64,000 nucleotides of DNA. Origin: Odontocerum albicorne (lineage: Eukaryota > Arthropoda > Insecta > Trichoptera > Odontoceridae). This document shows positions 35,700 to 47,439 of the stretch, piece after piece; the first letter of the stretch is position 1, and each line of letters opens with the position of its first letter. A program made the translations under genes and the position numbers. The stretch is taken from assembly GCA_949825065.1 (NCBI GenBank), contig OX463842.1, positions 34,154,480 to 34,218,479 of the forward strand, in the 5' to 3' direction. The notes under the pieces were generated by a model, which was not told where the DNA came from, searched no databases, and saw only the letters and a list, made by a program, of their open reading frames with translations.

Positions 35700-35965
35700 C
35701 ATGTTTAACAGGTGATTCGGACATATCGAATAGCGTGGCCGGGAGACAACATTGTATTTGACCTAATTAATCGAGTATTTGGATTTAGAGCCACTAGAGT
35801 ATGAAAGCGTTGATAATACTTCATTTGTACACGTGTAGTACGTGGAAGTGTTGTTATAAAGGAACTCTTATTAAAACTGGGAACATTTTAAAATCTTTTT
35901 TCGGGTGTCATCGGAAATTGAACCTGGAAACCCCGAGTGGAAGTCTACATATTATATAACGACTT
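35700..35965 (-). mobile_element. SINE-B copy
   Basis: Minus strand: head ending in TTTCCAGGTTCAATTTCC, body 'gatgacacccgaaaaaag', 'ttcccagttttaataagag', then the tail 'catactctagtggctct', 'actcgattaattaggtc' and 'caatgttgtctcccggcc'. Matches the 63247 and 16190 copies in the same order. Confidence 0.75.
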
Positions 35966-36654
35966 CCATAGCTTAGTTGATAACTAGGAGGTTGTTATAT
36001 AATGTCAAAAACATTCAAAATATGGGTTGGTTCCTTTTGTGTGTATAAACGTCCAATTGTTCCTCTTGTCGCGACTGAACACGATTGAACAAGATAATGA
36101 GACACTTGACTTACGTCACGATTCTTCCCGTTCGCATGTTTTTTCTAGCAAATCTTTAAATAAATATTTGAAAATGCCGATTTGCTGACTGGATGGGCTC
36201 TACAATGCCTTTGTCAAGTGGGCCGAGTCAAAGAATTGAGAGTACAGTTTTACTTTCCAATGGTGCGCGATAAACAAAATTACGGTGAAAACAAATTTAT
36301 TGCTGTCGAAAATTTGGAAATGTTTTTTCTTTTCCCCTGTAAAATAAAAAAGGGAAATGTTGAATGTGTTTGATGTAAGGAAATTGTTTCAAATTTGACA
36401 ATTGAATAAGAATCAATCAAAATAGGAAATAAGAAATAAAATTGAAATAGAATCTGTTGAAATGTAATATATATTTTACGAGTCTTCATTTACGAAACTG
36501 AGGAGTAAGCACTCATTCGGATTACAAAGTAAGAGTATTTTAGAATACTAAAAATAAATGTTAATTTTTTTTAAACACAAAAAAATTTAACGAGTTAATT
36601 TAATTTTTTTTGATCTAGTTTAGAGTTAGATTTAACGAACTCCGTGAATTAATT
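35966..36654. other. No recognisable gene
   Basis: Short overlapping frames on both strands around 36182-36489 have no recognisable similarity. Confidence 0.4.
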
Positions 36655-36815
36655 GATAAGACACCAGTCTTTTAACACGGGGTTTGCGAGTTTGATTGCC
36701 GTATTTTTTAAGTCTGGTTTTCCCTTAAGGTTTGTGTAACATCTTTTCTGTTGGTTAGTAAATATTGCCATATTACAATACAAAAAACTCTGTAGATTGT
36801 ACTCTAAATTATATT
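36655..36815 (+). mobile_element. SINE-A copy
   Basis: Head 'actccgtgaattaattgata' with B-box-like GGGTTTGCGAGTTTGATTGC, body 'aagtctggttttcccttaag', 'ttttctgttggttagtaa', and 'attgccatattacaata'. Its tail runs straight into an inverted copy. Confidence 0.8.
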
Positions 36816-36819
36816 GTAT

Positions 36820-36995
36820 TGCATTAAACTATCGTCGTATACAGTACAACCTGGCGAGCTTATTACAATGTGTCAATCTTTTTCAGGCCAACCAGTAAGA
36901 TGTTAAACAGACCTGAATTGAAAACTAAACTTGAACCTTATTAAAAAAAACTGGGTTCCAGCAGAATTGAACCCACAACCTCCGAGTTGGGAGAC
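36820..36995 (-). mobile_element. SINE-A copy, tail-to-tail with the preceding one
   Basis: Minus strand: head with GGAGGTTGTGGGTTCAATTC, 'tgctggaacccag', 'aagttta' body, 'aggtctgtttaacatctta', 'ctggttggcctgaaa', a 'gattgacacattgtaataagc' segment, and 'cgccaggttgtactgtatac'. Confidence 0.82.
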
Positions 36996-37077
36996 ATAGG
37001 TATAATACGAGATATGAATCAATTAATAAGTCCAACTACACGTTTTGCTTTTTCAATTAATCTTAAATGTTTTTGGA

Positions 37078-37465
37078 TCATCAATAAATAATATAAAAGG
37101 AAATATAATTAACTGATTCCTTCTTAAAAATAAGAATATTGATGATTGATAAGGAAGGTAAGACATTCCTTATTATCATCAATAAATAATATAAAAGGAA
37201 ATACGATTAACTGATTACTTCTTAAAAGTATTGATAATTGATTAGGAAGGTAAGACATTGCATATTATTATCAATAAATAATATAAAAGGAAATATGATT
37301 AACTGATTACTTCTTAAAAGTAAAATAATGATAATTGATTAGGAAGGTAAGACATTCCATATTATTATCAATAAATAATATAAAAGGAAATACGATTAAC
37401 TGATTCCGTCTTAAAAAGTAGAATATTGATAATTGATAAGAAATGTAAGACATTCCTTATTAGCG
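37078..37465. repeat. Minisatellite, ~92-98-bp unit, 4 copies
   Basis: Four copies of a unit with TCAATAAATAATATAAAAGG, 'aaatacgattaactgattcc' and 'gataaggaaggtaagacatt'. Units start at about 37081, 37179, 37271 and 37368. Confidence 0.92.
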
Positions 37466-37804
37466 CTAATGAAGAATAAGGTGGGTTACACAGTTAACTG
37501 AAATGGATAATATATGTGGTTCTTAAAAATATGGTATTAGTTTAACAAAAAAAATACTCTTTGCAATATATGCAAGACGACAAAACTTCCTCGGCCCCTA
37601 TCAAGTTTAAAATAAAGATGAAATTTTAAGGATAAACAAAAAATGTCTCCAGAAGAAATTATATTAATTTGGAAAAGCTCACAGTAACGAGAGAGGTTAA
37701 AAATCGAAGAGTAAAAATATGAGGAAGCCTATTACAAGGTCTTCATTACAATAAACATCACCCCATGGGCCTAGGTAGAAAAAAACAGAACTCCCCATAA
37801 TTTT

Positions 37805-38200
37805 TAGCTAGTATCATCGTTGTTGGACCTAGTAGTCGAGGATCTCCTCGACATTTCAATATCGATTAAGTTGGAAAGCGAAGTTGTATTGCAGAGTTTT
37901 TGTTTCTTTCGCCCATTTTTCTTCGTTTAAGTGAGTGACCCGTTACACACCAGCAAATTCACCGGTCACACTACTGTGTATTGTATCCAATGGAACCAAA
38001 GCGAGACGATCGGCCCGCACCAGCATGTTTTTCCTTTTTTTTTAAACAATGGATATGACTGAAGTCATAGGTATTCTTATACATCTGAATACTAGACGGA
38101 AAAAAATCTTATGTCATTCGAGAGAAGTAGCACAGCCTGAGGTTTGAACCGGCGACCTTAAGCATGGAAGTCCAGTACGTTATTGCGCGACCATAAACCT
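37805..38200 (-). mobile_element. SINE-D copy, long form
   Basis: Minus strand: tRNA-like head ('gtcgcgcaataacgtactgg', 'aggtcgccggttcaaacctc'), 'ctacttctctcgaatgacat', a 'aagaatacctatgacttcag' stretch, then a further ~190 bases (GCTGGTGCGGGCCGATCGTC near 38005-38025, 'ctcgactactaggtccaac' at the far end). The copy at 50773-51110 has the same order throughout, so the ~340-390-bp unit is real. Confidence 0.75.
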
Positions 38201-39829
38201 TTGTGTACACATCTTTCGGTTTTGTCACGTCCATACACCTCATCATGCGTATTCTTATATTATAGAGAATTTCACTCTTCTTTTTTCAGAATGTGATTTA
38301 TTTGGCTGTACTATATTTTTTCTAGGCCTTCCAAAACTCGTTTTTTTTGTAAATATTTAATCATTTATTTTTTCTATGCACCGATCAATCTCAATAATCC
38401 TTTTTTCATCTTAAGCACAGCATCGTATTTAAATCCGCATCCTTCCTGAATGACCCATACCTTGTTCTGTCATACATTATTTTTCCACAGGATACTCTCA
38501 TTTCTATCACTCAAATCAAAAGACAGTGTATTCGACGAATTCTGCACTTAATAAGGCTTAGGACTAGAATAGAGATTGGGGTTGTGTTATAGATAAAAAA
38601 TCATCCTATGATCCCAACCATTTAGAATTATTATAACAGCAGTGCACGAAGGTGCACTTTGAGTGAACACAATAAAATCGATTGACCTATGAGTATTTGT
38701 AATAAGTTATTTTATGGGGAAAATGAATTAAACAACTTATTCGTCATACGGTTTTGATAATCTTAAAAAAAAACAGAAGCTGTCTTACAGAACTGGCTAA
38801 ATAAAAGTATGACTTATACGAAGATAGGTTAAGTTTCTCGGTACTTCCAGTACCCATAATAATAATATAACGACATTTTATACAGCACCATTTAGAGAAC
38901 AGACTCTCCTCGAGAACACTATTACTCCAGAATCAAACCCACTCTTGCAGAAATATTAATATGTTAACACGAAAAAATTAAATGACTTGTGGATAAATGT
39001 GTATCAATTTAAATAAGCCAAACTACACTGTACCCAAGGCCCACGAGATTCAATTTTCTACTTTATAAAAATATTCCTTTCTATTTTTAAAATCTAAGGA
39101 TCTATTTAAAATAATGTATAGTCAATAAAATTAATTCATATAATAAATAGAAGGAATTTTTGATCATATGAATTTATTGTTGTACTTATGAAAGAATCGC
39201 TGTCCCTCATTAATTTTTTAAATGTTTCTGAAATAACAGGTGTAATGAAAAAACGTTTAATAGAATATTTTATCAAAATCCTTAAATATGGTACGTTGAG
39301 TCTTTTTAACAGATTGACATAAGTAACATCTTAAACAATATTGATTTTGAGAATACTTGATTTGAATAGTAAATTGATATTTTACCTGAAGTAGAAAATA
39401 TGCGGAAAAGATATTTAGTAAATATTGAGCCAAGGAATAAAAACGCTACCTGTCTTGAATTAATTTCATTGAGTATTGTATCATAATTCTCTTATAAAAT
39501 AAGTCACTATTGCATGGGTTGATGTTGTATATTCCATCAAATAATTTATCTTCAAAATATTACAAAAAATCAATTATTTAAGAAAAATATCGTGAACAGT
39601 TGTAAGTGAATATCAAAATTGATCAGCCTTATCTTCAATATTTCCTCCAGAAATATTCCCCACCTCACATCCTTCACACGACTCATAATCTTTATGAAAT
39701 TAATGTTTAGGTTTTCTGACCAAGAATTAAAAAATGAACTCGGGTTCGAGTCACATAAATAATATCGTATGAATGAAATTTAAAAAGCAAATCTTATCAT
39801 TATTGTTTAATTGCATTTTATTACATTTT
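38201..39829. other. No recognisable gene; A+T-rich
   Basis: 38885-38930 carries the weak dispersed repeat also seen at 24645 and 54413. Bases 38220-38560 contain scattered 'catacac' and 'cattcctgaatgac' pieces that may be a very old minus-strand retrotransposon tail. Nothing else supported. Confidence 0.4.
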
Positions 39830-40010
39830 TGTTGAATATTACAACATGGTAAGTTTATTGACATGTGGTAATCTCTTTCTACCAACTGAATATGTGTTAA
39901 ACAAGCCTAAAGTAAAAATCAGATTGGAATACTTTTTAAAAAGTGTTGGTTCCAACGGAAATCCAACCCACAACCTCCCGGATTGAAGACAAGCGAAGGA
40001 GGTCATAGAT
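39830..40010 (-). mobile_element. SINE-A copy
   Basis: Minus strand: tRNA-like head with 'cgcttgtcttcaatccggga', GGTTGTGGGTTGGATTTCC, 'gttggaaccaaca', 'aggcttgtttaacacat', 'attcagttggtagaaagag', 'attaccacatgtcaataaac', and a poly-AT end. Confidence 0.85.
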
Positions 40011-40884
40011 TTGTTATTGAGGATTGTTTTTTGTTTATGAAAAACAAGAAAATATTAGAATAACATTAGAAATAAAACCCTTATAGTAGAATTTATCTTA
40101 TACCTTTTTATTTCCCTATCTTCTAATTTAAGATCCAGTAGAATCGCTTACTGCCCAAATATAAATTCCTGCTTAAGTGAAACTACTTATCCGATGTGTC
40201 AATAACCACTACAATTTCAACACCACGATTTCGGGGACCTCAAAACAAAAACTATAAAAAATAAGTATGTAATTCCTCAAAATAAATTTGAAAACATTTT
40301 ATAAAATTACTTACATTACTAGGAACCTCTCAAAAATGTTCAATTTGAAAAAAAACACTTCTAAGTTGTTGTTTTCCACGAATAAAGGTTATTTTATATT
40401 GAAAATATCATTTGGCTTTAACCTTAATTCCACATATTCGTCTTTGATATACTATAATCATGTCAATTGTATTGTATTTGCTAGATATTGGATTTATTGT
40501 ATTCCCAAGCGAATTATAACGTATTTCCTTTTATCTTTTAAATGTTATTAAAAATAATAAAATATTTTTTAAAACCAACTGTTTTATTTTTATATTTTTT
40601 GTAAGGTTTCCTCAGTTTTTTACGAAATACGTATGTAAGGCATGCAAAGATTCTGTAAAGCTGCTTTGTGTAAATAAAATTACTTGTAAAATAAGATTTT
40701 TCTTCACAATGTACTTCGAGTTAGCACCCATTTAGAATACTAGCTTAATTAGTGTACATCAAACTCCTTTGAGGGGAGGTAACTCACTTCTTCTCAGTCT
40801 TCTTCTATGTTTGACTCGTACACACAGTGTCTTCTCCAACCAGATCGCAGTGTCTGATATTAAATTATGTATTGTCGGTCTACC
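40011..40884. other. No recognisable gene
   Basis: A+T-rich. The plus-strand frame 40288-40551 has no recognisable similarity. Confidence 0.4.
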
Positions 40885-41118
40885 TTATAGATGTTTGACA
40901 CCAGTGTGTATAGAGATGGATTATTAGTCTACCTTATAGATGTTTGACACCATTGTGTGTAGATATGGATTGTTGGTCTCCTTATAGATGTTTGACACCA
41001 TTGTGTGTAGATATGGATTATTGGTTAACCTTATAAACGTTTGACACCAGTGTGTGTAGATATGAATTATTAGTCCACCTTATGGATGTTTGACATCATT
41101 GTGTGTAAGATGGATTAG

Positions 41119-42246
41119 CTTCTTCGCGTTGTAGAACACATCATCAAATACTTCAGCTCCAAAGGCCTCACGACCCTCCTTTCACTAGACGTGGCGAAAG
41201 CCTTCGACACAGTCTGGCTCAACGGACTCATATTCAAACTGCACAAGTCAGGTATTCCCCTCAGACTAGTGCAAATCATCGCATCATTCCTTGAAAATCG
41301 CTCCTTCTCCGTCAAAATAGACGGTATAAACTCATCCCCTCGCCCCATTCTGGCAGGTGTGCCCCAAGGTGCACTGTTGTCCCCTATCCTGTATAACATA
41401 TACACGAGCGATATGCCCCAATTTTCACGTACACATTGTATCACCGCGCAATACGCTGACGACACAGCCTTTCTCTCTTCATCGAAATATGAGTCCGTAT
41501 CCCACAACAGACTGCAAGACTTCATTCCCATTCTGGAGCACTGGTGCACCAAATGGAAGATCAAAATAAATCCCACCAAAAGCACAGCAGTCCGCTTCTC
41601 ACGCAGATACATCAAACCCATCAGAACTCTTAAACTCTTCGGCCAGAGCGTCCCATGGTCAAAACACGTAAAATACCTAGGCCTCACATTAGACAGTAGA
41701 CTCTCGTGGCATAAACACGCCCTCAATATCAAATCAAAAGCTCACGGAACACTCAAATCATTATTTCCCTTGATCAGTAAATACAGCAAACTTAGCACGC
41801 GCACTAAACTCCACCTATATAAAGCGATCGTCAGACCGCAACTGACATACGCCCTTCCGGTCTGGGGCCACGCGAAGAAAACAACGCTACATCACATTCA
41901 GATCATTCAAAACAAAGCCCTCCGCATAATTTTAAAAGCACCCTACATCGTCCGTAATTCAAGACTCCACGCAGATACCAAACTACATACTATCCCCGAA
42001 CATATGCGCGCTCTGGCCGAAAGGTTCTACAGCTCTATATCCCGTCATCCCAACCCAGTCATAAAAGCCTTAGATAACTACAACGCGAACACCAGTTACA
42101 GACACACTCGTCCGAAATCAATATTGCGAAACATCCCCCCGACCCCCCCCTCTTTAACTCTAATCATCCCCCCAAATGACCCCCCGATTGTCACTCTGAA
42201 CACCCCATCATCGATAATTCCTCCGGCAGACAGTTTACCCTCATAG
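41119..42246 (+). pseudogene. Jockey-clade reverse transcriptase, C-terminal part of ORF2, frame intact
   Basis: The frame is open from the first base of the insert, so the true N-terminus (endonuclease, first RT motifs) is lost; the first ATG is at 41191. Readable motifs: LLSLDVAKAFDTVW (motif A with catalytic Asp), AGVPQGALLSPILYNIY (motif B), QYADDTAFL (motif C; YADD at 41452-41463), KTKWKIKINPTKSTAV, HVKYLGLTLD and the thumb YKAIVRPQLTYALPVWG. The C-terminal tail is Pro-rich (near IPPTPPSLTL) and lacks a zinc knuckle. There are no stops or shifts over 375 codons, so insertion is recent relative to the other relics here. Without its 5' half it cannot mobilise itself. RNA-templated DNA synthesis is the family's role. 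Placing it in the Jockey group is from overall motif spacing and is fairly secure. Confidence 0.92.
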
Positions 42247-42624
42247 GCAACCGCATTTCTCACCTTCAATAAACATTTTCTACACCTTAATATATTTATA
42301 AAAGTCACACACGTTTCCCCACTCATTTACTTATCTACATATACTATATTCATTCTTATAATTTATTCACCATCATTATTATTATTATTTTATTTTTTTT
42401 TTTTTTTTTTCACCCATTCAATATAAAACAGTGTGTGACGACACAAATTTATGTATATTTGTATTTAATATTATGTATATATCATCATATTTATATATGT
42501 ATTTAATCGTTTATAATTTCTCATAATCATTCATAAAATCTAAACATTTACCACAAACCTATCCTTTCCCGATTCCCAAAAAGATCCAAAAATTTCCAAT
42601 AAATATCTTAACAGTCAGAACTTA

Positions 42625-42657
42625 TCCGATGAAGGAGTAAGGTGTCCTACCATCGGA
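42625..42657 (+). other. 3'-terminal hairpin of the Jockey-like LINE
   Basis: TCCGATG (42625-42631) pairs with CATCGGA (42651-42657), and an inner AGGA/TCCT pair lies inside the loop. It sits 32 bases before the end of the element. In several LINE families a 3' stem-loop is the RNA feature recognised by the reverse transcriptase; that role is inferred here. Confidence 0.7.
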
Positions 42658-42740
42658 CCGAAACTCCGAACAAGCTATCCATCACTTGGAAGATGGATTA
42701 TTGGCCTAACTTCTAGATGTTTAACACCAGTGTGTGTATT

Positions 42741-44257
42741 ATGTTATTGTGTTGTACTTGAGCTAGACTCAGGACCATAGTGAGAGATACTGCCGCATAC
42801 GTACGAAAATCAAATATAATTTCAAGTAAAGGTACGCTGTTTTCGTTTTGCACTTAATTAAAAAATCTAATTTATTTTTTCAATCAAGATGGTTGCAGTT
42901 TTAATAGTTTTGTTTTGGTATTTGAATGCACTATGTTTATTATTTTGCGTTGTATGGATATGATTTAAAAATTCAGCTACATTACGGCAGTGGCCAACGC
43001 AGACATGCAATTCAAGGAACGGCCGGCGGTTTGCCGCACACATTGCACGTATGGACGGCGGCTCCCAGACTTGCACAAAATATCCTTGTTCTCAGAAGAT
43101 CGGCAAAGTCTATCTACTATATGCTTTTGTTATTCAGATTTATATCACAATATATTGCGATATAAATCTGTACGACAAAATATTTATATAAATTAGATTA
43201 TTAGGCATGTTAAATGTAAATAGTCCAAAGACTCTACCAGGAATTGTACCCAGACACCAGCTTGTTGAGTGACATACCCATCCGACCACGGAATAAAAAA
43301 ATGTGAAGAAAACGATAACTGAGTATCTTAATTTTACTGTACACTATTCGAGTGAATATTTCTTTTTAATTCAACCTGCGATGGTTTTTTTATTAAATGA
43401 ATAAAAAACGCCAACTTATTGAGGTTATACAATGCCTCCATGAAAGCTTTAAAGCCAAAGATGGTAATGTTTCCTTTTATTGAGACCACATTAGAAACAT
43501 TATCATCTTGATAATATTATTTTTCTACACACGTAGAAATATATCCGTTTCTTGTTTTCTATATTCTTAATCAGATATTTGAAAGACATTGTTGTGAAAC
43601 TACATTCAAATCTTATTTATTTATCCTAGATTTGATTTATTCAGGTCTGCTGGACCTCTCAAATATTTATAACTTTGACGATATTAAGTCACTCTACTCT
43701 AATAATCTTTTTATAGTTAAATGTTCAATAAAAGCCTTAATTCTAAAACTTCAAAAAATAGCCATTCGATAACAAGAATAAGTTACTAAAAAAACTTTCT
43801 CAGAAGCGCGCCTGTAAAATTAATTGTGCCCATTGACTTTTTAAAACAGGAGTGACGAATTTTATTTCAAGTCAAATAATGAGTTGGAAAATATTTCCGA
43901 TTTTGGGGCAAGTTGGCGAGGGAAATTCTAATGACAGTACTTGGAGGCACTTATCTACAATAAGTTCTAAGAGTACCAACTTTTTTTTAAAGAAAATCTA
44001 TACCTTCTTTTTTTAAAAAGAGCTCAATGGGGAAATCTTTTTTTATTTATACTGGTTCTTTTTTCATTTTCTCGTCAGCTGATCACGATAGCCACAAAAA
44101 CTCATTCAAAGAGATTATTTGTCAGCTTTTGAGTAATTGTCGACCGTATTCATAAGGCTTGTAAGCAGACATCTATAGAATAAATTTGTAACCATTGTAT
44201 ATTTTTTCATTTATATGAACAAAATGTTCTCAATGTCGATACGTCTGTGGCATAGTT
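42741..44257. other. No recognisable gene
   Basis: A GC-richer stretch at 42980-43085 is open in two plus-strand frames but matches nothing I know. A short inverted repeat (CAGATTTATATC...GATATAAATCTG) lies near 43132-43167. Confidence 0.4.
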
Positions 44258-44505
44258 GATATGATGGATGCATTCCGCTCGGGAGTTTCAGGTGCGATCA
44301 ATAAGGAACCTTGTCTTCGATATGATGGATGCATTCCGCTCGGGAGTTTCAGGTGCGATCAATAAGGGACCTTGTCTTCGATATGATGGATGCATTCCGC
44401 TCGGGAGTTTCAGGTGCGATCAATAAGGGACCTTGTCTTCGATATGATGGATGCATTCCGCTCGGGAGTTTCAGGTGCGATCAATAAGGGACCTTGTCTT
44501 CGATA
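44258..44505. repeat. Minisatellite, 61-bp unit, 4 copies
   Basis: Four almost identical 61-bp units containing GATGGATGCATTCCGCTCGG, 'gagtttcaggtgcgatcaat' and 'aagggaccttgtcttcgata'. One base (ggaacc against gggacc) distinguishes the first copy. The unit resembles part of a tRNA-like SINE head (GTTTCAGGTGCGATCAA as a B box), so the array may have grown from a SINE. Confidence 0.93.
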
Positions 44506-44774
44506 AGCTTATTGTTACCATTTTGTGTGCTATAACCAAAACATACGATGACAATATGCAAGTTAAGTGCATACTCAAGTGCATTTCGAAGGCTCGAACG
44601 TTAATTCGATTTTTTTCTTTCTTTTATATTTACTTAAAATTTTGTCTTCTGTTTTATTACCTAAAACTTTATTTTTTATCTAAATCTTAATCACGTACAT
44701 TAAAGTTTACCATTTTTATGCTTTTTTTATGAAAAAAATCAGGAATAAAAAATATTTTATATTTAATATCCTCC
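44506..44774. other. Unassigned A+T-rich spacer
   Basis: Nothing recognised. Confidence 0.4.
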
Positions 44775-44890
44775 GTGGTCGGCGGCCGTAGTCTAATGGT
44801 TAGTATTCACGTTAAGAAAATGGGCGTCCCATATTCGATTCCTAGCATATTTACTTCCGAACTGGTTTTACTATTATAATTAGTTTATTT
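44775..44890 (+). mobile_element. SINE-C copy (tRNA-like head)
   Basis: GGCGGCCGTAGTCTAATGGT with a diverged B box ('atattcgattcctagcat') and the body 'ttccgaactggttttact'. Same family as the minus-strand copy at 31065. Confidence 0.65.
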
Positions 44891-45967
44891 GCAGCTTATT
44901 ATAAAATTTTATAGTGCTATTATGTAACACAAATATCACTATAAAATTTACAACGAATAGCATAATACTGCTTTATAATACTGCCTTACAAAAAGCTGCA
45001 TCAGATTAAATCTGACGATTTTCTTGGAAGTTTAATATCTTTGCCATCGGAACATTGGGTTTAATATGTCAAGTGTTATTGCTGAAGTACAATAGCATAT
45101 ATGCAATAAACCACTCCATCCACAGGATGCCCGACATTATACTCGATCGCGAGGGATATTTTATCCATCACTCCATAATAAATACCAATTCATGAGTTTT
45201 TGTAAATAAAAAACTTTTCTTGTTTTAAAATCAGTTACTTTCGATGAGAAATACTCGTAGTGGAAATTGTGACAACACTTCTTATATGTAATATATTATT
45301 TCAATCGAAATTAATAACACATTTTTACCTAACACTGTGTAAAAGATTTTTTTCTAAAAAATAAAAAAAAATAAAATTCAGACTGTTTTGATGTAATCAC
45401 TATAAATATGAGATTTTAATTCTGTTTATTAAATGAAATCTTCAGTAGACTTAAGCTGAAAGCAGGTAAATGTTTACCAGATAGTTTCGGTATTATTTTT
45501 TTGCTATACTTGAATAAATTTCTAAACGGATACTCGCTTTACGGTCTCGTCTAAAGGAGGCTTAAGGTGTTCGTAATTGCTGAGTTGTATACAGGAGTTC
45601 CGAGATAAATCCTGGGTAAACTAAAGCTATCTAAGGACTGTGTCGTGGGGTTGGCCCGTTTAATCAACATACTCGTACACACGAGTATGTAAAGGTATTT
45701 CATATAAGTCGGTTGAGATTTGAAGTATTCCAAAACAATATATTTTTATGCAATATTTTTTTAATATTCGAAATAATTATTTTTCCTCTAATTATTATCT
45801 AAAAAATAAACTATTTTAGATTCTTAGCATCTGCTCAAGCTGAATTTAGTAACGAATCAAAGTCGTCAAGTGGGATCAAAATTAGAATATTTGATAGACT
45901 AGAAGATTTTCACGACTGTTTTCTAATAGCTTAAAATATTTTTCGGAGTTGTACTTGTTTTAGATTG
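44891..45967. other. No recognisable gene; A+T-rich
   Basis: Two TACTCGTA octamers (45254, 45671) are present; the second forms a palindromic pair with ACACGAGTATG. Nothing coding. Confidence 0.4.
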
Positions 45968-45975
45968 CTTTAAAC

Positions 45976-46478
45976 CATAGGTTCCCAAACTTATTTGACC
46001 CACTACCTCCATTTCAGAAAAAAAATAAACAAAACCCCTTGGAAATTTACCTTATTTAAATTAAATAAAACAGAAAAATGTAGTGGATTTTTTTTTATGT
46101 TCATATCTATAGCGTTATAAATAAGATACGCTGATACTTACCTAAATTGTTGAAGTATTTATTAAATGATCCTAATGAGAAGGATGAACCTAATATACTG
46201 CCACCAATTTATTAATGTTTGGCAGTTTGTTATTTGCAATAAAATTGCAGCAAAAAATTTATGCAACTATGTGAGTAATTTTTTACTTTCATAAAGGTAT
46301 TTTGGAAATAAAACAATTTGGAAAAGAAATCTAAAAAATATATATTGAAATAAAATTTATTTATTAAAATAATTAAAATAAGCAAGTATCCCCTCTACTT
46401 ACCCCAGGGCCAGCATGGCCCCCTCAGTTTCCTCCAGTACTCCCAGGAGGGCCGATGGGTTCACTTTCGGAACCTATG
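45976..46478 (+). mobile_element. hAT-type MITE, copy 2
   Basis: The 503-bp element has ends CATAGGTTCCCAAAC and GGAACCTATG and a perfect 8-bp duplication CTTTAAAC at 45968-45975 and 46479-46486. The interior matches the reverse complement of 18038-18503 in order: the 'ttatttgacccacta' left part, 'ggaaatttacctt', an 'attaggatc'-equivalent middle, and the C-rich 'ccagggccagcatggcccc' right part. No transposase is encoded. Confidence 0.92.
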
Positions 46479-46486
46479 CTTTAAAC

Positions 46487-47439
46487 GATGACCTACGTTT
46501 TGAAAGCGTAGCAACCTTCACATTCAGGGCTGCGTCAAACAACATTAGCTAATATGATGCTTTTTGACATCGCTCTGAGGATGTAGGCTGCACCGCCTTC
46601 GAAATGTAAGAGGTCATTTAAGTAAACTCTTTACGTGAACAACGCTGAAAAACATTTAAAAAGTTGGAATATTTATTAAAAAAAAAAGTTTTTTAACGAT
46701 ATCCATAGAACTCATTGATTTCCTTTTTTTGCTGGTGCCACAGTAAAGGAAAAATAAAATAACCGAGATGCGAATTGAAGTATGAGGACATTTAATTTTG
46801 AAGTTGTTAAATAATTTAGCTGTTAATATTTTATAAGGCTCGTTATATGGGGAAGAAAGTTTGTTATACGGGGAAGAAAATTAATGCATTCCATTCTGCG
46901 GAGACATCCATCACAATTAGTGTAGTTATTTAAATCTCACAGCAAGCTTTCTCGGTCAATAAGAAATACACTGTGTTAGTAGGTATTTGAGTATTTTAAA
47001 TGCAGCCATGAAATAACTCCTCGTACAGTTTGGCTTCGATCGATTCCCAAATGTGCTTATACAAAGATTGAAGTCTCCTATGCTGTCACTTACATCGTAA
47101 ACTCATGTTAAATTTTCAGGAAGACATTTGATCGATTCCTAAATGTACTTAAGTGAAGATTGAAGTCACATACATATATGAAGTCACTTACATCGTAAAG
47201 CCATGTTGAGTTTTCAGGAAGAGATTCAACCAGCTTCTAATTTTCGCGGTCACATCATCGTTTAGTAGCATGCACACCTGACTGAGACACAGACAACCAT
47301 TCGAAAACAATAAATATTCAGAGTTCAAAATAAAAATAAGAAACAAACTGCTTTATTTGGTCTTCACCTAACATATTCGGCCATTTTAGTTATTTTTATA
47401 TATTTATTCAATAAGTATTGTATTTGATTTAGCTTTCGT
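46487..47439. other. No recognisable gene
   Basis: 46500-46640 is slightly GC-richer and reads like an old LINE 3' region ('gaggatgtaggctgcaccgc'), which I cannot confirm. 47030-47230 holds two diverged copies of a ~110-bp segment ('tcgattcccaaatgtgctta', 'tcgattcctaaatgtactta'). Confidence 0.35.

Larger units (their letters stand above)
41118..42689 (+). mobile_element. Jockey-like LINE, 5'-truncated, with 11-bp target-site duplication
   Basis: The 1572-bp insert is flanked by AAGATGGATTA at 41107-41117 and 42690-42700. It begins inside the reverse transcriptase coding region, keeps the stop codon and a ~440-base 3' untranslated region with A+T-rich and poly-T-like stretches (about 42385-42410), and ends without a poly(A) tail just after a stable hairpin (42625-42657). 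Truncation at the 5' end plus the duplication indicates target-primed reverse transcription. Confidence 0.95.
40885..42740. repeat. Minisatellite, 49-bp unit, interrupted by a LINE
   Basis: Five units of about 49 bases (core GATGTTTGACACCATTGTGT, then 'gtagatatggattattggtc') lie at 40885-41117 and a sixth at 42690-42740. The gap between them is exactly the LINE at 41118-42689. Removing the LINE and one copy of its duplication rejoins a continuous array. Confidence 0.92.

Noticed and set aside
41115..41732. 205-residue minus-strand frame opposite the Jockey-like RT
   Set aside because: Antisense shadow of the RT coding region; the plus strand has all the conserved motifs.
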